NCBI RefSeq assembly: GCF_001298735.1 | Contig: NZ_CYSP01000021.1 | Location: forward strand, 1-61,769 | Origin: Propionispora sp. 2/2-37 | GTDB taxonomy: Bacteria > Bacillota > Negativicutes > Propionisporales > Propionisporaceae | Reading direction: 5' to 3' | DNA length: 61,769 nucleotides | In this document: positions 32,509 to 41,698 of the stretch, piece after piece | Position numbering within the stretch: position 1 is the stretch's first letter | Layout: each line of letters opens with the position of its first letter | Position numbers and translations under genes: made by a program | The notes under the pieces: model-generated | Told to the model about the DNA's origin: nothing | Databases searched by the model: none | Seen by the model: the letters and a program-made list of their open reading frames with translations, nothing else

Positions 32509-35115
32509 ATGACTTATCATATGACTAAAAAAACAGTGCTATTTTTTATGCTGCTTGTGTTTCCTTTATTACTTCTTTATCTTGTAATCGAATTTTCTTC
32601 GTATGAAAGTAACCCCCCTACAGCGCAACAAGGAGTTTTAGATCTTAGCGGTTGGAATTTTGAAGAAAACGGTGCTGTACCGTTAGACGGTGAATGGGAA
32701 TTCTATGGGAATCAGCTTCTAACCTATCAGGATTTTCACAACGGAACCGGCCTGCAAAAAACCTACGCCGCTCTTCCCGGCACCTGGAATTATTATGGAG
32801 ATAACTTGCCAGTGTCCCGCTATGCGACTTACCGGTTAAAGATAAAAACGACTAATCCGGATTCAATCAAAGGACTAACAGCCAAGACAGGGTTTACTTC
32901 CTACACGTTGATGGTTAACGACTTAGTTGTAGCCGGCAATAGGATTGCCGGTAAAAATACGGAATCCTATTTTTCCGGCTCGAAACCGCCGATCCGCTTT
33001 TTCAAGACAGATCAAAATGAATTTGAAATCATTCTCCAGGCCGCCGACTTTGTTTATGGCCGTGGCGGTCCCGGCTATTCCATTTATCTGGGGACCGATC
33101 GTCAAATCATGGCATTATGGGGAAAAAACCAACAAAAAGGCAGCTTTCTATTAGGCGCTATTTTTATCATGGCCTTATATCATACGGCAATTTATCTTTT
33201 GCAAAGAAAAAACCATGATAAAGCCGGGTTATATTTTGTATTTTTTATAGTACTATGTTTCATAGATATTGCCCTCCGTGGCAGGTATGCTATTCTGAAT
33301 GGGTTCCTTTCACCAAGCATCCACTGGCTTGTAGGTGTCCAGTATACGGCAAAGTACTGGATCTCAGCAGCTTGGGCAATGTTTATGCAGGAACTGTACC
33401 CAAAAGAGTGTTCCGTACGGCTGACGAAATTGATAGTCGCTAATTCCTGCTTTCTTACCCTGCTGACATTCCTTACTTCGATCGCTCTTTATCCAAAGTT
33501 CACCCTGTATTTGCAGATTCAGTTGCTTACCGTTGCATTGTATTATGCTTATATTGCCTGGACAGCTTTTATCAGAAATCGAGCCGGCGCCGCCTTGCTA
33601 TTCAGCACATTAATATTTTCCATCGGCGCTTTTATCCTGGACAGCTTATATCATTGGAAAATCTATAGCAAAAACTGCGAGGAAGTGTTTCCCCTCGTCA
33701 GCCTTATCTTTATTTTCGTCCAGGCCTTCATTTTAGCACAGCGATTTTCCGCCGCCTTCTCTGATGTCAACAGTTTGTCCCAAAAGCTTCTTTCTTTAGA
33801 CAAGGTAAAGGATCATTTTATAACTGCCATTTCACATGAACTGCGAACGCCGCTCCATGGAATGATTACGATTACGGAATCGGTTTTGGAATGTACTGCA
33901 GGAGTTTTATCCCGGCAACCAAAAGAAACTCTGAATTTGGTGGTATCCGGTGGTAAAAGATTAACCACTCTTGTCAGCAATATATTAGATTATGAAAGAC
34001 TAAAATCCGGGAATATTCATCTGAACCAGCAAAGCATGAATATCCAAGAAGTAAGTTATACCAGCCCACCCCGGACTATGTTATTTAAAACACCGGCAGT
34101 CTTCAGGCAAAGCGGAGACTTTACCGTTTTGCTTGTCGATGATGATTATGGGAATTTACAGGCGCTTATCAACATTCTGGCAGCGGAAAACTATTCGGCA
34201 ATTGCCGTTGCAAACGGAAATGAAGCCTTAGAAGTATTGAAACAAAACAAAGACATTGATCTGGTGATTCTGGATAGTATGCTGCCTTACATGTCGGGGT
34301 ACGAAGTATGCCGAAAAATCCGGGAAACCTATTCCCCTCTTGAGCTGCCGGTGTTAATGATGACGGCGCAACACTCAGCCGACAGCATGTTGTCTGGTTT
34401 CGCAGCAGGTAGCAATGATTTTTTAAACAAGCCTTTCCATTCCAGCGAATTAAAAGCGCGGATGAAAACGCTTCTGCAATTAAAAAAATCCGTCTGTCAG
34501 ACGCTACAAGCCGAAATGGCCTTTTTACAGGCACAAATAAAGCCCCATTTTCTCTACAATGCCCTCAATACGATTATGTCTTTTTGTTGGACGGACGCCG
34601 AAAAGGCCGGACAGCTGCTCCTTGCTTTAAGCAGTTATTTGAGAAGCAGCTTTAACTTTAATACGATGAGCCAGTTTAGTACCTTGGAAAAAGAACTGGA
34701 ATTTGTTGGGTTCTACCTAACGATTGAAAAAGCACGCTTTGAAGAAAAGCTGAATGTTCAGTACGATATAGCCGTTTCGCTGCAGACCATAATCATACCG
34801 AACCTTATTATCCAGCCAATTGTAGAAAATGCGATAAAACACGGCATCCTGCCTAAGAAGGAAGGAGGAACAATCATTATTTCTATTAAGCAGGAAGCGC
34901 CTTATATTCTGATAACAATACAAGATGACGGTGTCGGCATTTCTCAGGATACATTATCCCAGCTATTAACTAATTCTAAGAAAAAAGGAGTGGGGCTTGC
35001 GAATATAGACCGCAGACTAAAACGCTTGTATGGGCATGGCATTCAAATTATCAGTAAAGCCAATGCCGGAACTACTATAAATATTAAAATTCCCGCTGCA
35101 AGAAAGGAACCGTAA
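32509..35115 (+). CDS. 7TM hybrid sensor kinase with REC and LytS-type kinase domains
   Basis: Membrane kinase of 868 residues. N-terminal TM (about 9-27), extracellular 7TMR-DISM-like sugar-binding-type domain (about 40-200), seven TM segments (about 215-420), HisKA dimerisation domain with HELRTPLHG (about 445), REC domain (about 540-660; LLVDDDYGNL, LVILDSMLPY, NKPF), His_kinase/LytS domain with QAQIKPHFLYNALNTI (about 685) and HATPase_c with IVENAIKHGI, DDGVGIS and KGVGLANI. The ATPase domain usually found after HisKA is missing: only about 35 residues separate its end from REC. The ATG follows AAAGGT. The cognate regulator follows directly. Confidence 0.85.
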   Translation: MTYHMTKKTVLFFMLLVFPLLLLYLVIEFSSYESNPPTAQQGVLDLSGWNFEENGAVPLDGEWEFYGNQLLTYQDFHNGTGLQKTYAALPGTWNYYGDNLPVSRYATYRLKIKTTNPDSIKGLTAKTGFTSYTLMVNDLVVAGNRIAGKNTESYFSGSKPPIRFFKTDQNEFEIILQAADFVYGRGGPGYSIYLGTDRQIMALWGKNQQKGSFLLGAIFIMALYHTAIYLLQRKNHDKAGLYFVFFIVLCFIDIALRGRYAILNGFLSPSIHWLVGVQYTAKYWISAAWAMFMQELYPKECSVRLTKLIVANSCFLTLLTFLTSIALYPKFTLYLQIQLLTVALYYAYIAWTAFIRNRAGAALLFSTLIFSIGAFILDSLYHWKIYSKNCEEVFPLVSLIFIFVQAFILAQRFSAAFSDVNSLSQKLLSLDKVKDHFITAISHELRTPLHGMITITESVLECTAGVLSRQPKETLNLVVSGGKRLTTLVSNILDYERLKSGNIHLNQQSMNIQEVSYTSPPRTMLFKTPAVFRQSGDFTVLLVDDDYGNLQALINILAAENYSAIAVANGNEALEVLKQNKDIDLVILDSMLPYMSGYEVCRKIRETYSPLELPVLMMTAQHSADSMLSGFAAGSNDFLNKPFHSSELKARMKTLLQLKKSVCQTLQAEMAFLQAQIKPHFLYNALNTIMSFCWTDAEKAGQLLLALSSYLRSSFNFNTMSQFSTLEKELEFVGFYLTIEKARFEEKLNVQYDIAVSLQTIIIPNLIIQPIVENAIKHGILPKKEGGTIIISIKQEAPYILITIQDDGVGISQDTLSQLLTNSKKKGVGLANIDRRLKRLYGHGIQIISKANAGTTINIKIPAARKEP

Positions 35116-35116
35116 C

Positions 35117-36343
35117 ATGCTGCGAACTATATTAGTTGATGATGAAAAACCTGCATTGAAGGCCTTGGAACACCTGCTCAAACCATATTCTGATCTTGAA
35201 ATTGTCGGAATGTTTACCGATATTAACCATGCTCTAGATCTAATCAGAAACGATACTATTCAACTGCTGTTTTTGGATATTGATATGCCTAAGTTTAATG
35301 GAATCGAGGCGGCAAAAAAAATATTTAGTAATCATGCTAATATCGGGATTATCTTTGTAACGGCCTATAGTCATTTTGCCGTAGAGGCTTTTGAATTAAA
35401 CGCAATTGATTATATTATGAAGCCCGTGTCTCCTAGCAGACTCCGTAAGACAATTGAGCGAATTATACATTTTAAATGGAACACGCTCACGGTGCAACAA
35501 AATAAAAACGAATTTTTAAACAGTTTGATCGAAAAAAAGATGGCTGATCCGGATGATACTTTGCAACAAGCAACGTTAATGAATATTGATTTTACACGAT
35601 CATTTTCACTTTTTTTCCTGCTGATCGCAAATACAAATAACCAGATCATGTGGGAACCGCCGGATGGGACAAGCACGGCAGTGAATACACTCATTAAGGA
35701 ACTTTCGAAAGACACCGGGCTGGTAGTCTGGCAAACATACCAGGGCATCGGCATTCTAGATTACACCATTACTGCTTCGGTTGACTGCAAAAGCGAAGAA
35801 ATAGAAAGTGCATCCAGCTTAAAGGCTATTGCAGCAAGGCATTTTCCTGATAAAATAGTTGCTATCGGCATAGCGAAACGTTATCCTAAACTAGAAAATT
35901 TTTCCGAACGCTATGTACAAGCCCGCAACGCAGCAATAATCGGAATTCGCGTGTTGCCAAACCTGGGTATTTATCACATTACCGACAGTAAATTCCTTCC
36001 GGTTTTAAATCAATATGTCAATAAACAAAGCATCGACACCCTGATTGACAGTACGATTGGTAAACTTCTGGAACATGACCGGGTAGCCGGTACCGATCTA
36101 TTCCATACTATGGAAACAATTATCTTGAGTAATAATTTGCAGGCTGTCGCCAATACGCTGTTTATCCATTACAAAACGGTTCTTTTCCGCAAACAGACCA
36201 TTGAAAGGATACTGGGAATTTCTATGAATTCTTTTGCCGGACGAACCATATTGGGCATCGCTCTGACTCTTTTTTACTTGCGTGACATCCCTACCATAAA
36301 CAGTGAACATAATAGCACGGCAAAGACAGATATGCCATCCTAA
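35117..36343 (+). CDS. Response regulator with C-terminal PucR-type HTH
   Basis: Protein of 408 residues starting one base after the kinase stop. REC domain at about 1-120 (TILVDDEKPAL, LFLDIDMPKFNGIEA with the phospho-Asp, FVTAYS, YIMKPV). Middle region about 150-290 resembles GGDEF-like/CdaR spacer. The C-terminus (HTMETIILSNNLQAVANTLF, HYKTVLFRKQTIERILG) fits a PucR/CdaR helix-turn-helix. Target genes are not evident; the kinase and the palindrome upstream suggest autoregulation. Confidence 0.8.
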   Translation: MLRTILVDDEKPALKALEHLLKPYSDLEIVGMFTDINHALDLIRNDTIQLLFLDIDMPKFNGIEAAKKIFSNHANIGIIFVTAYSHFAVEAFELNAIDYIMKPVSPSRLRKTIERIIHFKWNTLTVQQNKNEFLNSLIEKKMADPDDTLQQATLMNIDFTRSFSLFFLLIANTNNQIMWEPPDGTSTAVNTLIKELSKDTGLVVWQTYQGIGILDYTITASVDCKSEEIESASSLKAIAARHFPDKIVAIGIAKRYPKLENFSERYVQARNAAIIGIRVLPNLGIYHITDSKFLPVLNQYVNKQSIDTLIDSTIGKLLEHDRVAGTDLFHTMETIILSNNLQAVANTLFIHYKTVLFRKQTIERILGISMNSFAGRTILGIALTLFYLRDIPTINSEHNSTAKTDMPS

Positions 36344-36454
36344 GATCAAGTCGCGAGAAAAGTCATAATGCTTAAATTGATGAAACAAGGGGGAACAAGT
36401 CATTGTTTCAATCGGAGCCACAGGAAATTTTATGTAAATAAAAAAACAAGAGCA

Positions 36455-36598
36455 ATGGATAACGCTAACAGCCAGTTGTTTCAAAAGGATAAACGTTATT
36501 TAGTAGCCGCCCGCTTAATGAAGGGTCTTGTGATGCTTCCTGTTCATGTCATTACAATTTATGTAGTCTGTAGACGCATCATCGGGAAACTAAAGTAA
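36455..36598 (+). CDS. Possible small membrane protein after the two-component pair
   Basis: Starting at ATG 36455 the frame encodes about 47 residues, MDNANSQLFQKDKRYLVAAR then a hydrophobic GLVMLPVHVITIYVV and a basic end. The frame opens upstream to 36368 but that part looks non-coding. The ribosome site is weak, so this is tentative. Confidence 0.35.
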   Translation: MDNANSQLFQKDKRYLVAARLMKGLVMLPVHVITIYVVCRRIIGKLK

Positions 36599-36708
36599 GG
36601 GACTGCCCTCATAGCAGCCCCACCTTCATAGTAATTCTTTCTCATAAATGACCTTGCCGTGCGTCCCGTTTTCGTTTTTTATTATTCCTTAGTACGGGAC
36701 CGGCATAA

Positions 36709-37140
36709 TCAGCTTAGCGCGACGATGATCGCGCCAACAGCGATGAAAGCGATGCCGACGCCATTCCAGAACGCCACTTTCTCCCCGAGAAAGACAACCG
36801 CGAAAATGACGGCCAAGACCACGCTGAGCTTATCGATCGGCGCCACCTGCGCTACCTTGCCGAATTTGAGCGCCAGAAAATAAAACAACCAGGATGAGGC
36901 GCCCGCAATTCCGCTCAAGGCAATAAAAAGCAGGGCTTTTTTATCGTTGAAAAGCGCAAGCACCTGCTGATAGCTTCCCTGCACCGTTACGACTAAAAAT
37001 AAAAATACGGTCATGATGGCTGCCCTTAAAGCAGTGGCGGCATTGGCATCTACCGCCTGCAGCCCGATTTTGCCGAATATGGCGACCAGTGCCGCAGCGA
37101 CCGCGGACAGCAAACTAAAAACCAGCCAGAGATTTTCCAA
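36709..37140 (-). CDS. Single-EamA-domain DMT family transporter
   Basis: About 143 residues, five hydrophobic segments, one EamA unit (WLVFSLLSAVAAALVAIFGK, ALSGIAGASSWLFYFLALK, VLAVIFAVVFLGEKVAFWNG). Such half-size members act as dimers; substrates vary. TTG at 37140 is nine bases after AGGAGG; TTG 37146 would be too close to the site. It follows the first substrate-binding protein gene by 55 bases and probably shares its T-box transcript. Confidence 0.75.
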   Translation of the reverse strand: MENLWLVFSLLSAVAAALVAIFGKIGLQAVDANAATALRAAIMTVFLFLVVTVQGSYQQVLALFNDKKALLFIALSGIAGASSWLFYFLALKFGKVAQVAPIDKLSVVLAVIFAVVFLGEKVAFWNGVGIAFIAVGAIIVALS

Positions 37141-37195
37141 AGACAATGCCCTCCTCTAGTCACTGTTCCTTTCGAAAGGACCGTTCCCCCTGCTC

Positions 37196-38203
37196 TTAGT
37201 CAATCGTTTTCAGCAGTTCCTCCGGTATGATTAAGCCAATCGCCTTAGCGGCCTCTTTATTGATAATGACCTTCGCCTCTTCCTGCGAGGCGATTGGCAT
37301 ATCGGCCGGTTTTGCTTTGCCGGACAAAATGTCGGCGGCCATTTCACCGGCCTGAAAACCAAGTTTATAGAAGTTTACCGAAACGCCAGCCGTTGCACCG
37401 CCGGTCTTAACCGGGGCTTCATCGCCAATGAATACCGGCAGTTTGGCCGGCTCCGCTATCTTGGCAATATTGGACATAGCGGATGCGATAATATTATCGG
37501 TCGGGCAATAGATGAAGTCCGCTTTGCCAACTAAGCTCTGCACTGCCTGTTGAATGTCGTTTACGTTCGTAACAGCGGCCTCCAGCACAGTCAAACCCTT
37601 TTCTGCGGCGTATTCTTTCATTGCCTTGACTTGTACCTGAGAGTTTGCTTCACTGGAGGTATATAAGGCCCCCACCGTTTTGGCCTGCGGGATCAGTTTA
37701 AGTGCCAAGTCAATCTGCTGCTTTGGGGGAATATAATCCGTTGTCCCGGTCACATTGCCGCCGGGTTTGGCATTGGACTGAACCAGTTTTGCCGCCTCGT
37801 AATCCGTAATCGCCGATCCCACAATCGGGATCGTTTTGGTTTCATTCGCCACAGTCTGCGCCGCCGGCGTCGCAATGGCGTAAACTAAATCCACTTTGTT
37901 ATTCACAAACCGCTGGCTGATGGTTTTTAAGTTCGACTGATCGCCCTGGGCGTTCTGCTGATCGATTGTAATATTTTCACCGTTTCTATAACCCCTGGAA
38001 GCCAGTCCGTCCACAAAACCCTTGTTAGCATCGTCCAAAGCGCCATGCTGCACCAATTGGAGTACGCCGATCCGGTAGCCCTTGTTTGCTCCCGCTTCCT
38101 TCTTTTCACCGCTGCAGCCGGCAATGGCGCCAGCCGCCAGCACGATTCCCAGGCCTGCGGCAATCATTTTTTTCTGAAGCAAATTTTTCAACATACCGCT
38201 CAC
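37196..38203 (-). CDS. ABC transporter substrate-binding lipoprotein, copy 1 (TrpX-like)
   Basis: Lipoprotein of 335 residues of the ABC_sub_bind (PF04392) family. The signal ends in a lipobox AGAIAGCSGEKK with Cys about residue 30. Binding-domain landmarks: YRIGVLQLVQHGALDDA, IVGSAITDYEAAKLV, GGNVTGTTDY, FIYCPTDN. It is about 90% identical to copy 2 at 40330-41334 and has its own promoter and T-box. It lacks a permease and ATPase of its own; those just upstream could serve both. Start GTG 38203 or ATG 38194. Confidence 0.88.
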   Translation of the reverse strand: MSGMLKNLLQKKMIAAGLGIVLAAGAIAGCSGEKKEAGANKGYRIGVLQLVQHGALDDANKGFVDGLASRGYRNGENITIDQQNAQGDQSNLKTISQRFVNNKVDLVYAIATPAAQTVANETKTIPIVGSAITDYEAAKLVQSNAKPGGNVTGTTDYIPPKQQIDLALKLIPQAKTVGALYTSSEANSQVQVKAMKEYAAEKGLTVLEAAVTNVNDIQQAVQSLVGKADFIYCPTDNIIASAMSNIAKIAEPAKLPVFIGDEAPVKTGGATAGVSVNFYKLGFQAGEMAADILSGKAKPADMPIASQEEAKVIINKEAAKAIGLIIPEELLKTID

Positions 38204-38221
38204 TCATCCTTTTCTAATAAA

Positions 38222-38527
38222 AAATCGTCCCTGCCAAGGGACGACGGACGTGCATCGCGGTACCACCCTAGTTATCCATTCGAAAATAAAAAGAGCGCTA
38301 CCGCAAGGGACGGAAAGTTCCGCGGTACCACCCTCATAATCTCGAATCAGATCAACTCATAGCACAGTAACGAATGCCACCCCGGCCCGGCCTACTACCG
38401 TTCAGCCTCGCAGTTCAGGAAGGTACTTCAGCATATGTCACCAACCGATTCGCACCAACCACCGGCTCTCTGTCTAGTGCCCATAGACCTACTTTTTTCC
38501 GTCATTACTATTTACAATTTTGATATT
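38222..38527 (-). ncRNA. T-box riboswitch with two antiterminator modules, copy 1
   Basis: Two T-box sequences AGGGTGGTACCGCG occur on the minus strand at 38321-38334 and 38256-38269, each followed by its own terminator: a weaker one with CUCUUUUUAUUUU, then CGTCCCT/AGGGACG with TTTTTT. Only one stem I is present. The specifier region reads GAAG-UAC-C (UAC at 38423-38425) above a GGAA/UUCC helix; read one base earlier it would be GUA. I favour UAC (Tyr). Confidence 0.8.
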
Positions 38528-38533
38528 GATATG

Positions 38534-38562
38534 ATTTTACTTGTAGTACCATCGTTTGTCAA
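38534..38562 (-). promoter_or_regulatory. Promoter of T-box copy 1
   Basis: TTGACA (38557-38562) and TAAAAT (38534-38539), 17 bases apart on the minus strand. It overlaps the space right after the ATPase gene, so copy 1 has independent expression. Confidence 0.8.
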
Positions 38563-38571
38563 TACCTAGTT

Positions 38572-39363
38572 TCAGCTAAGCAACATTCGGTCGCTGACAT
38601 CTTCACCGCCCGAATGCTCGAAAGCGTCCAGCAAATCGTGAACTGTCATTTTTGATTTTTCTGCTCCATGAATGTCTAACAGGATTTTTCCGTCATCTAA
38701 CATAAGCAATCTGTTGCCAAAACGTAATGCATCCCGCATGTTATGTGTGATCATCAGGGTCGTTAAGCCATTTTCCTCCACGATGTTCTTCGTCAGTTCC
38801 AATACTTTTTCTGCTGTTTTGGGGTCCAACGCCGCAGTATGTTCATCCAATAAAAGCAGCTTGGGCTTCCGCAAGGTCGCCATCAGCAGGGTAATCGCCT
38901 GCCGCTGCCCGCCGGATAAGGTGCCTATTCGATTTTTCAGCCGGTCCTGTAAGCCAAGATCTAATCTTGCCAGTTTTTCTCTGAATTCGGTAAATTCATC
39001 CTCGTGAAAGCTCCAGCGCAAGCCAAGCTTTTTACCCCGCCTTGCGGCAATGGCCAGGTTTTCTTCCACCATCATATCCGCAGCCGTTCCCAGCATGGGG
39101 TCCTGAAAGACTCTGCCGATGTAAGCGGCCCGTTTATGCTCGGCCATATTGGTTACATCCATATCATCAATATAAATTTTTCCGCAATCCACTTTAAATA
39201 CGCCGGCAATGGAATTCAACAGAGTACTCTTTCCTGCCCCGTTGCCGCCGATGACAGTAATAAAATCACCGGTCTTCATTTCCAGGCTTACGTTTTTTAA
39301 AGCCAGCTTCTCATTTACCGTACCGGCGTAAAAGGTTTTACTGATACCATCAATTTTCAGCAC
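38572..39363 (-). CDS. ABC transporter ATPase (TrpZ-like)
   Basis: ATPase of 263 residues: Walker A GGNGAGKSTLLNSIAG, Q-loop RVFQDPMLGTAADM, signature TLSGGQRQAITLLMA, Walker B LLLLDEHTAALDPK, switch MITHNM. DEH in place of DEP in Walker B is common in this LivF/TrpZ-like group. It abuts the permease gene (stop and start within a base). With the permease and either binding protein it forms an amino-acid-type importer. Confidence 0.9.
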   Translation of the reverse strand: MLKIDGISKTFYAGTVNEKLALKNVSLEMKTGDFITVIGGNGAGKSTLLNSIAGVFKVDCGKIYIDDMDVTNMAEHKRAAYIGRVFQDPMLGTAADMMVEENLAIAARRGKKLGLRWSFHEDEFTEFREKLARLDLGLQDRLKNRIGTLSGGQRQAITLLMATLRKPKLLLLDEHTAALDPKTAEKVLELTKNIVEENGLTTLMITHNMRDALRFGNRLLMLDDGKILLDIHGAEKSKMTVHDLLDAFEHSGGEDVSDRMLLS

Positions 39364-40245
39364 TTAGATCCCCGCCTTTCTGCTGTCCAATTTGGTTTTA
39401 ACTAACGGCAGGGATAAGGCAATCGCGACCAAAAGAGCGGTGAATAGCTTCAGATCGTTGGGCGGCATGCCCAGATATAATACAACCGCGATGACAATAC
39501 GATAAACTATGGAGCCAAGCACAACCGAAATCAAGGCATTTTTAACACTTCTGGAGCCGAATAACACTTCGCCGATGATAACGGAAGCGAGACCGATTAC
39601 AATAGTGCCCACACCCATGCCAACATCGGCAAAGCCGTTGCTCTGGGCGATAAAAGCTCCCGATACGGCTACCACTCCGTTGCTGATCACCAGTCCCAGC
39701 AGAATCATATTATCGGTGTTAACGCCCATTGCCCGTATCATTTGGGGATTATTGCCGGTGGCCCGCAAAGCCAAGCCGATTTCCGTACCAAAAAACAGAT
39801 AGAGCAAAGTCGGACATACTACGGCAACGATAAGGCCAACCACGAACGTAGTCATATTCGGTGATAACTGTAAAAATGCTAAAGAGGTATATACCGTATC
39901 GGTATTTAATAACGATACGTTGGCCTTGCCCATCACTCGCAAATTTACGGAATACAAGGCAATCATGGTTAAAATACCTGCCAACAATGCGGGTATTTTC
40001 AGTTTTGTATGCAATAAACCGGTGGCGGCGCCTGCCAGCATACCGGCGGCGCCTGCTGCAAAAATAGCGGTTGCAGGGCTGTATTCCCCCTCCAGCAGCA
40101 CCGCCGCAACGGCGGCTCCCAGCGGGAAAGTGCCCTCCACGCTTAAATCCGCAATTTGCAAGGTGCGGAAAGTCAAGTATACGCCTATAGCCATGACGGA
40201 CCAAAGCAGTCCCTGGCCTATAGTAGAAATGATCAAATCACTCAC
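39364..40245 (-). CDS. ABC transporter permease (TrpY-like)
   Basis: Polytopic permease of 293 residues of the branched-chain/LivH superfamily with about eight hydrophobic segments, opening TIGQGLLWSVMAIGVYLTFR. The coupling region is ALRATGNNPQMIRAMGVN. GTG at 40245 is eight bases after GGAGG, a better start than the ATG at 40260, which overlaps the site. It lies 84 bases after binding protein copy 2. Confidence 0.88.
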   Translation of the reverse strand: MSDLIISTIGQGLLWSVMAIGVYLTFRTLQIADLSVEGTFPLGAAVAAVLLEGEYSPATAIFAAGAAGMLAGAATGLLHTKLKIPALLAGILTMIALYSVNLRVMGKANVSLLNTDTVYTSLAFLQLSPNMTTFVVGLIVAVVCPTLLYLFFGTEIGLALRATGNNPQMIRAMGVNTDNMILLGLVISNGVVAVSGAFIAQSNGFADVGMGVGTIVIGLASVIIGEVLFGSRSVKNALISVVLGSIVYRIVIAVVLYLGMPPNDLKLFTALLVAIALSLPLVKTKLDSRKAGI

Positions 40246-40329
40246 TGCTTGTTCCTCCATGTGTTGTGCACGCCGGACTGGCTCCGGTAAAAGCGCTGCC
40301 GGGGATGGCACATAAATTCGCTATTCTTT

Positions 40330-41334
40330 CTATTTGGCTTCTTTCAGCAGTTCTTCCGGTATGAGTAAGCCAATTGCCTTGACGGTCTCTTGATTAATAA
40401 TGACCTCAACGTCTTCCTGCAAACCGATCGGCATATCGGCGGGTTTTACTTTTCCGGATAAAATATCGGCGGCCATTTGACCCGATTGATAGCCGAGTTT
40501 ATAATAATTTATCGAAATTCCCGCTGTTCCACCGGTCTTCACCATGGTTTCATCACCAACAAAAACCGGGAGCTTTGCCGGTACCGCGATCTTGGCAATA
40601 TTAGCCATGGCGGAAGCAATCGTATTATCGGTCGGGCAGTAGATGAAATCCACTTTGCCAATCAGGCTCTGCGCAGCCTGTTGAATGTCGTTTACATTCG
40701 TAACGGTAGCTTCCAGCACAGTCAAGCCCTTTTCAGCCGCGTATTCTTTCATCTCCTTGACCTGTACCTGAGAGTTTGCTTCACTGGAAGTATATAACGC
40801 CCCCACCGTTTTGGCCTGCGGAATCAGTTTAAGCGCTAACTCAATCTGTTTCTTCGGAGGCGTATAATCCGTTGTTCCGGTCACATTGCCGCCGGGTTTA
40901 GCATTGGACTGAACCAGTTTTGCCGCCTCGTAATCCGTAATCGCCGATCCCACAATCGGGATCGTTTTGGTTTCATTCGCCACAGCCTGCGCCGCCGGCG
41001 TCGCAATGGCGTAAATTAAATCCACTTTGTTATTCACAAACCGCTGGCTGATGGTTTTTAAGTTCGACTGATCGCCCTGGGCGTTCTGCTGATCAATTGT
41101 AATATTTTCACCGTTTCTATAACCTCTGGAAGCCAGCCCGTCCACGAAGCCTTTGTTAGCGTCATCCAAAGCGCCATGCTGCACCAATTGGAGTACGCCG
41201 ATCCGGTAGACCTTGTTTGCTCCCGCTTCCTTCTTTTCACCGCTGCAGCCGGCAATGGCGCCAGCCGCCAGCACGATCCCCAGACCTGCGGCAATCATTT
41301 TTTTCTGAAGCAAATTTTTCAACATACCGCTCAC
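40330..41334 (-). CDS. ABC transporter substrate-binding lipoprotein, copy 2 (TrpX-like)
   Basis: Lipoprotein of 334 residues; first gene of the binding protein-permease-ATPase operon. The N-terminal 100 residues are almost identical to copy 1; differences concentrate in the C-terminal third, with MVKTGGTAGISINYYKLGYQ here against PVKTGGATAGVSVNFYKLGF in copy 1. Changes near the ligand cleft could shift specificity. Its T-box specifier also differs from copy 1. Confidence 0.88.
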   Translation of the reverse strand: MSGMLKNLLQKKMIAAGLGIVLAAGAIAGCSGEKKEAGANKVYRIGVLQLVQHGALDDANKGFVDGLASRGYRNGENITIDQQNAQGDQSNLKTISQRFVNNKVDLIYAIATPAAQAVANETKTIPIVGSAITDYEAAKLVQSNAKPGGNVTGTTDYTPPKKQIELALKLIPQAKTVGALYTSSEANSQVQVKEMKEYAAEKGLTVLEATVTNVNDIQQAAQSLIGKVDFIYCPTDNTIASAMANIAKIAVPAKLPVFVGDETMVKTGGTAGISINYYKLGYQSGQMAADILSGKVKPADMPIGLQEDVEVIINQETVKAIGLLIPEELLKEAK

Positions 41335-41344
41335 TCATCCTTTT

Positions 41345-41663
41345 CTAAATAAAAATAACCGTCCTCTCCAAGGGACGACGGACGTGCATCGCGGTACCAC
41401 CCTAATTATCCATTCGAAAATAAAAAGAGCGCTACCGCAAGGGACGGAAAGTTCCGCGGTACCACCCTTATAATCTCGAATCAGATCAACTCATAGCCAA
41501 ATAACGACAGCCACACCGGCTCAGCCTACTTGTATTTTCAGCTTTGCAGTTCAGGAATGAACTTCAATCTATACCGCTAACTGATTTGCACCAACCACCA
41601 GTTCTCTGCATAGCAAGTATACATTTACTTTTTTCCGTCCTCACTTTTATGAATTTAGTTATC
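41345..41663 (-). ncRNA. T-box riboswitch with two antiterminator modules, copy 2
   Basis: Same plan as copy 1: T-box sequences at 41455-41468 and 41390-41403, two terminators, one stem I with GGTTGGTGC apical features. The specifier region reads GAAG-UUC-A (UUC at 41559-41561) above GGAA/UUCC, or GUU one base earlier. The base after UUC is a purine as T-boxes prefer. I favour UUC (Phe). Sequence downstream of stem I is nearly identical to copy 1, marking a recent duplication. Confidence 0.8.
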
Positions 41664-41669
41664 GCTGTT

Positions 41670-41698
41670 ATTGTACTAATTGCCCAATGCTTTGTCAA
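41670..41698 (-). promoter_or_regulatory. Promoter of T-box copy 2
   Basis: TTGACA (41693-41698) and TACAAT (41670-41675), 17 bases apart on the minus strand. Sequence further upstream to 41903 shows no gene. Confidence 0.8.
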
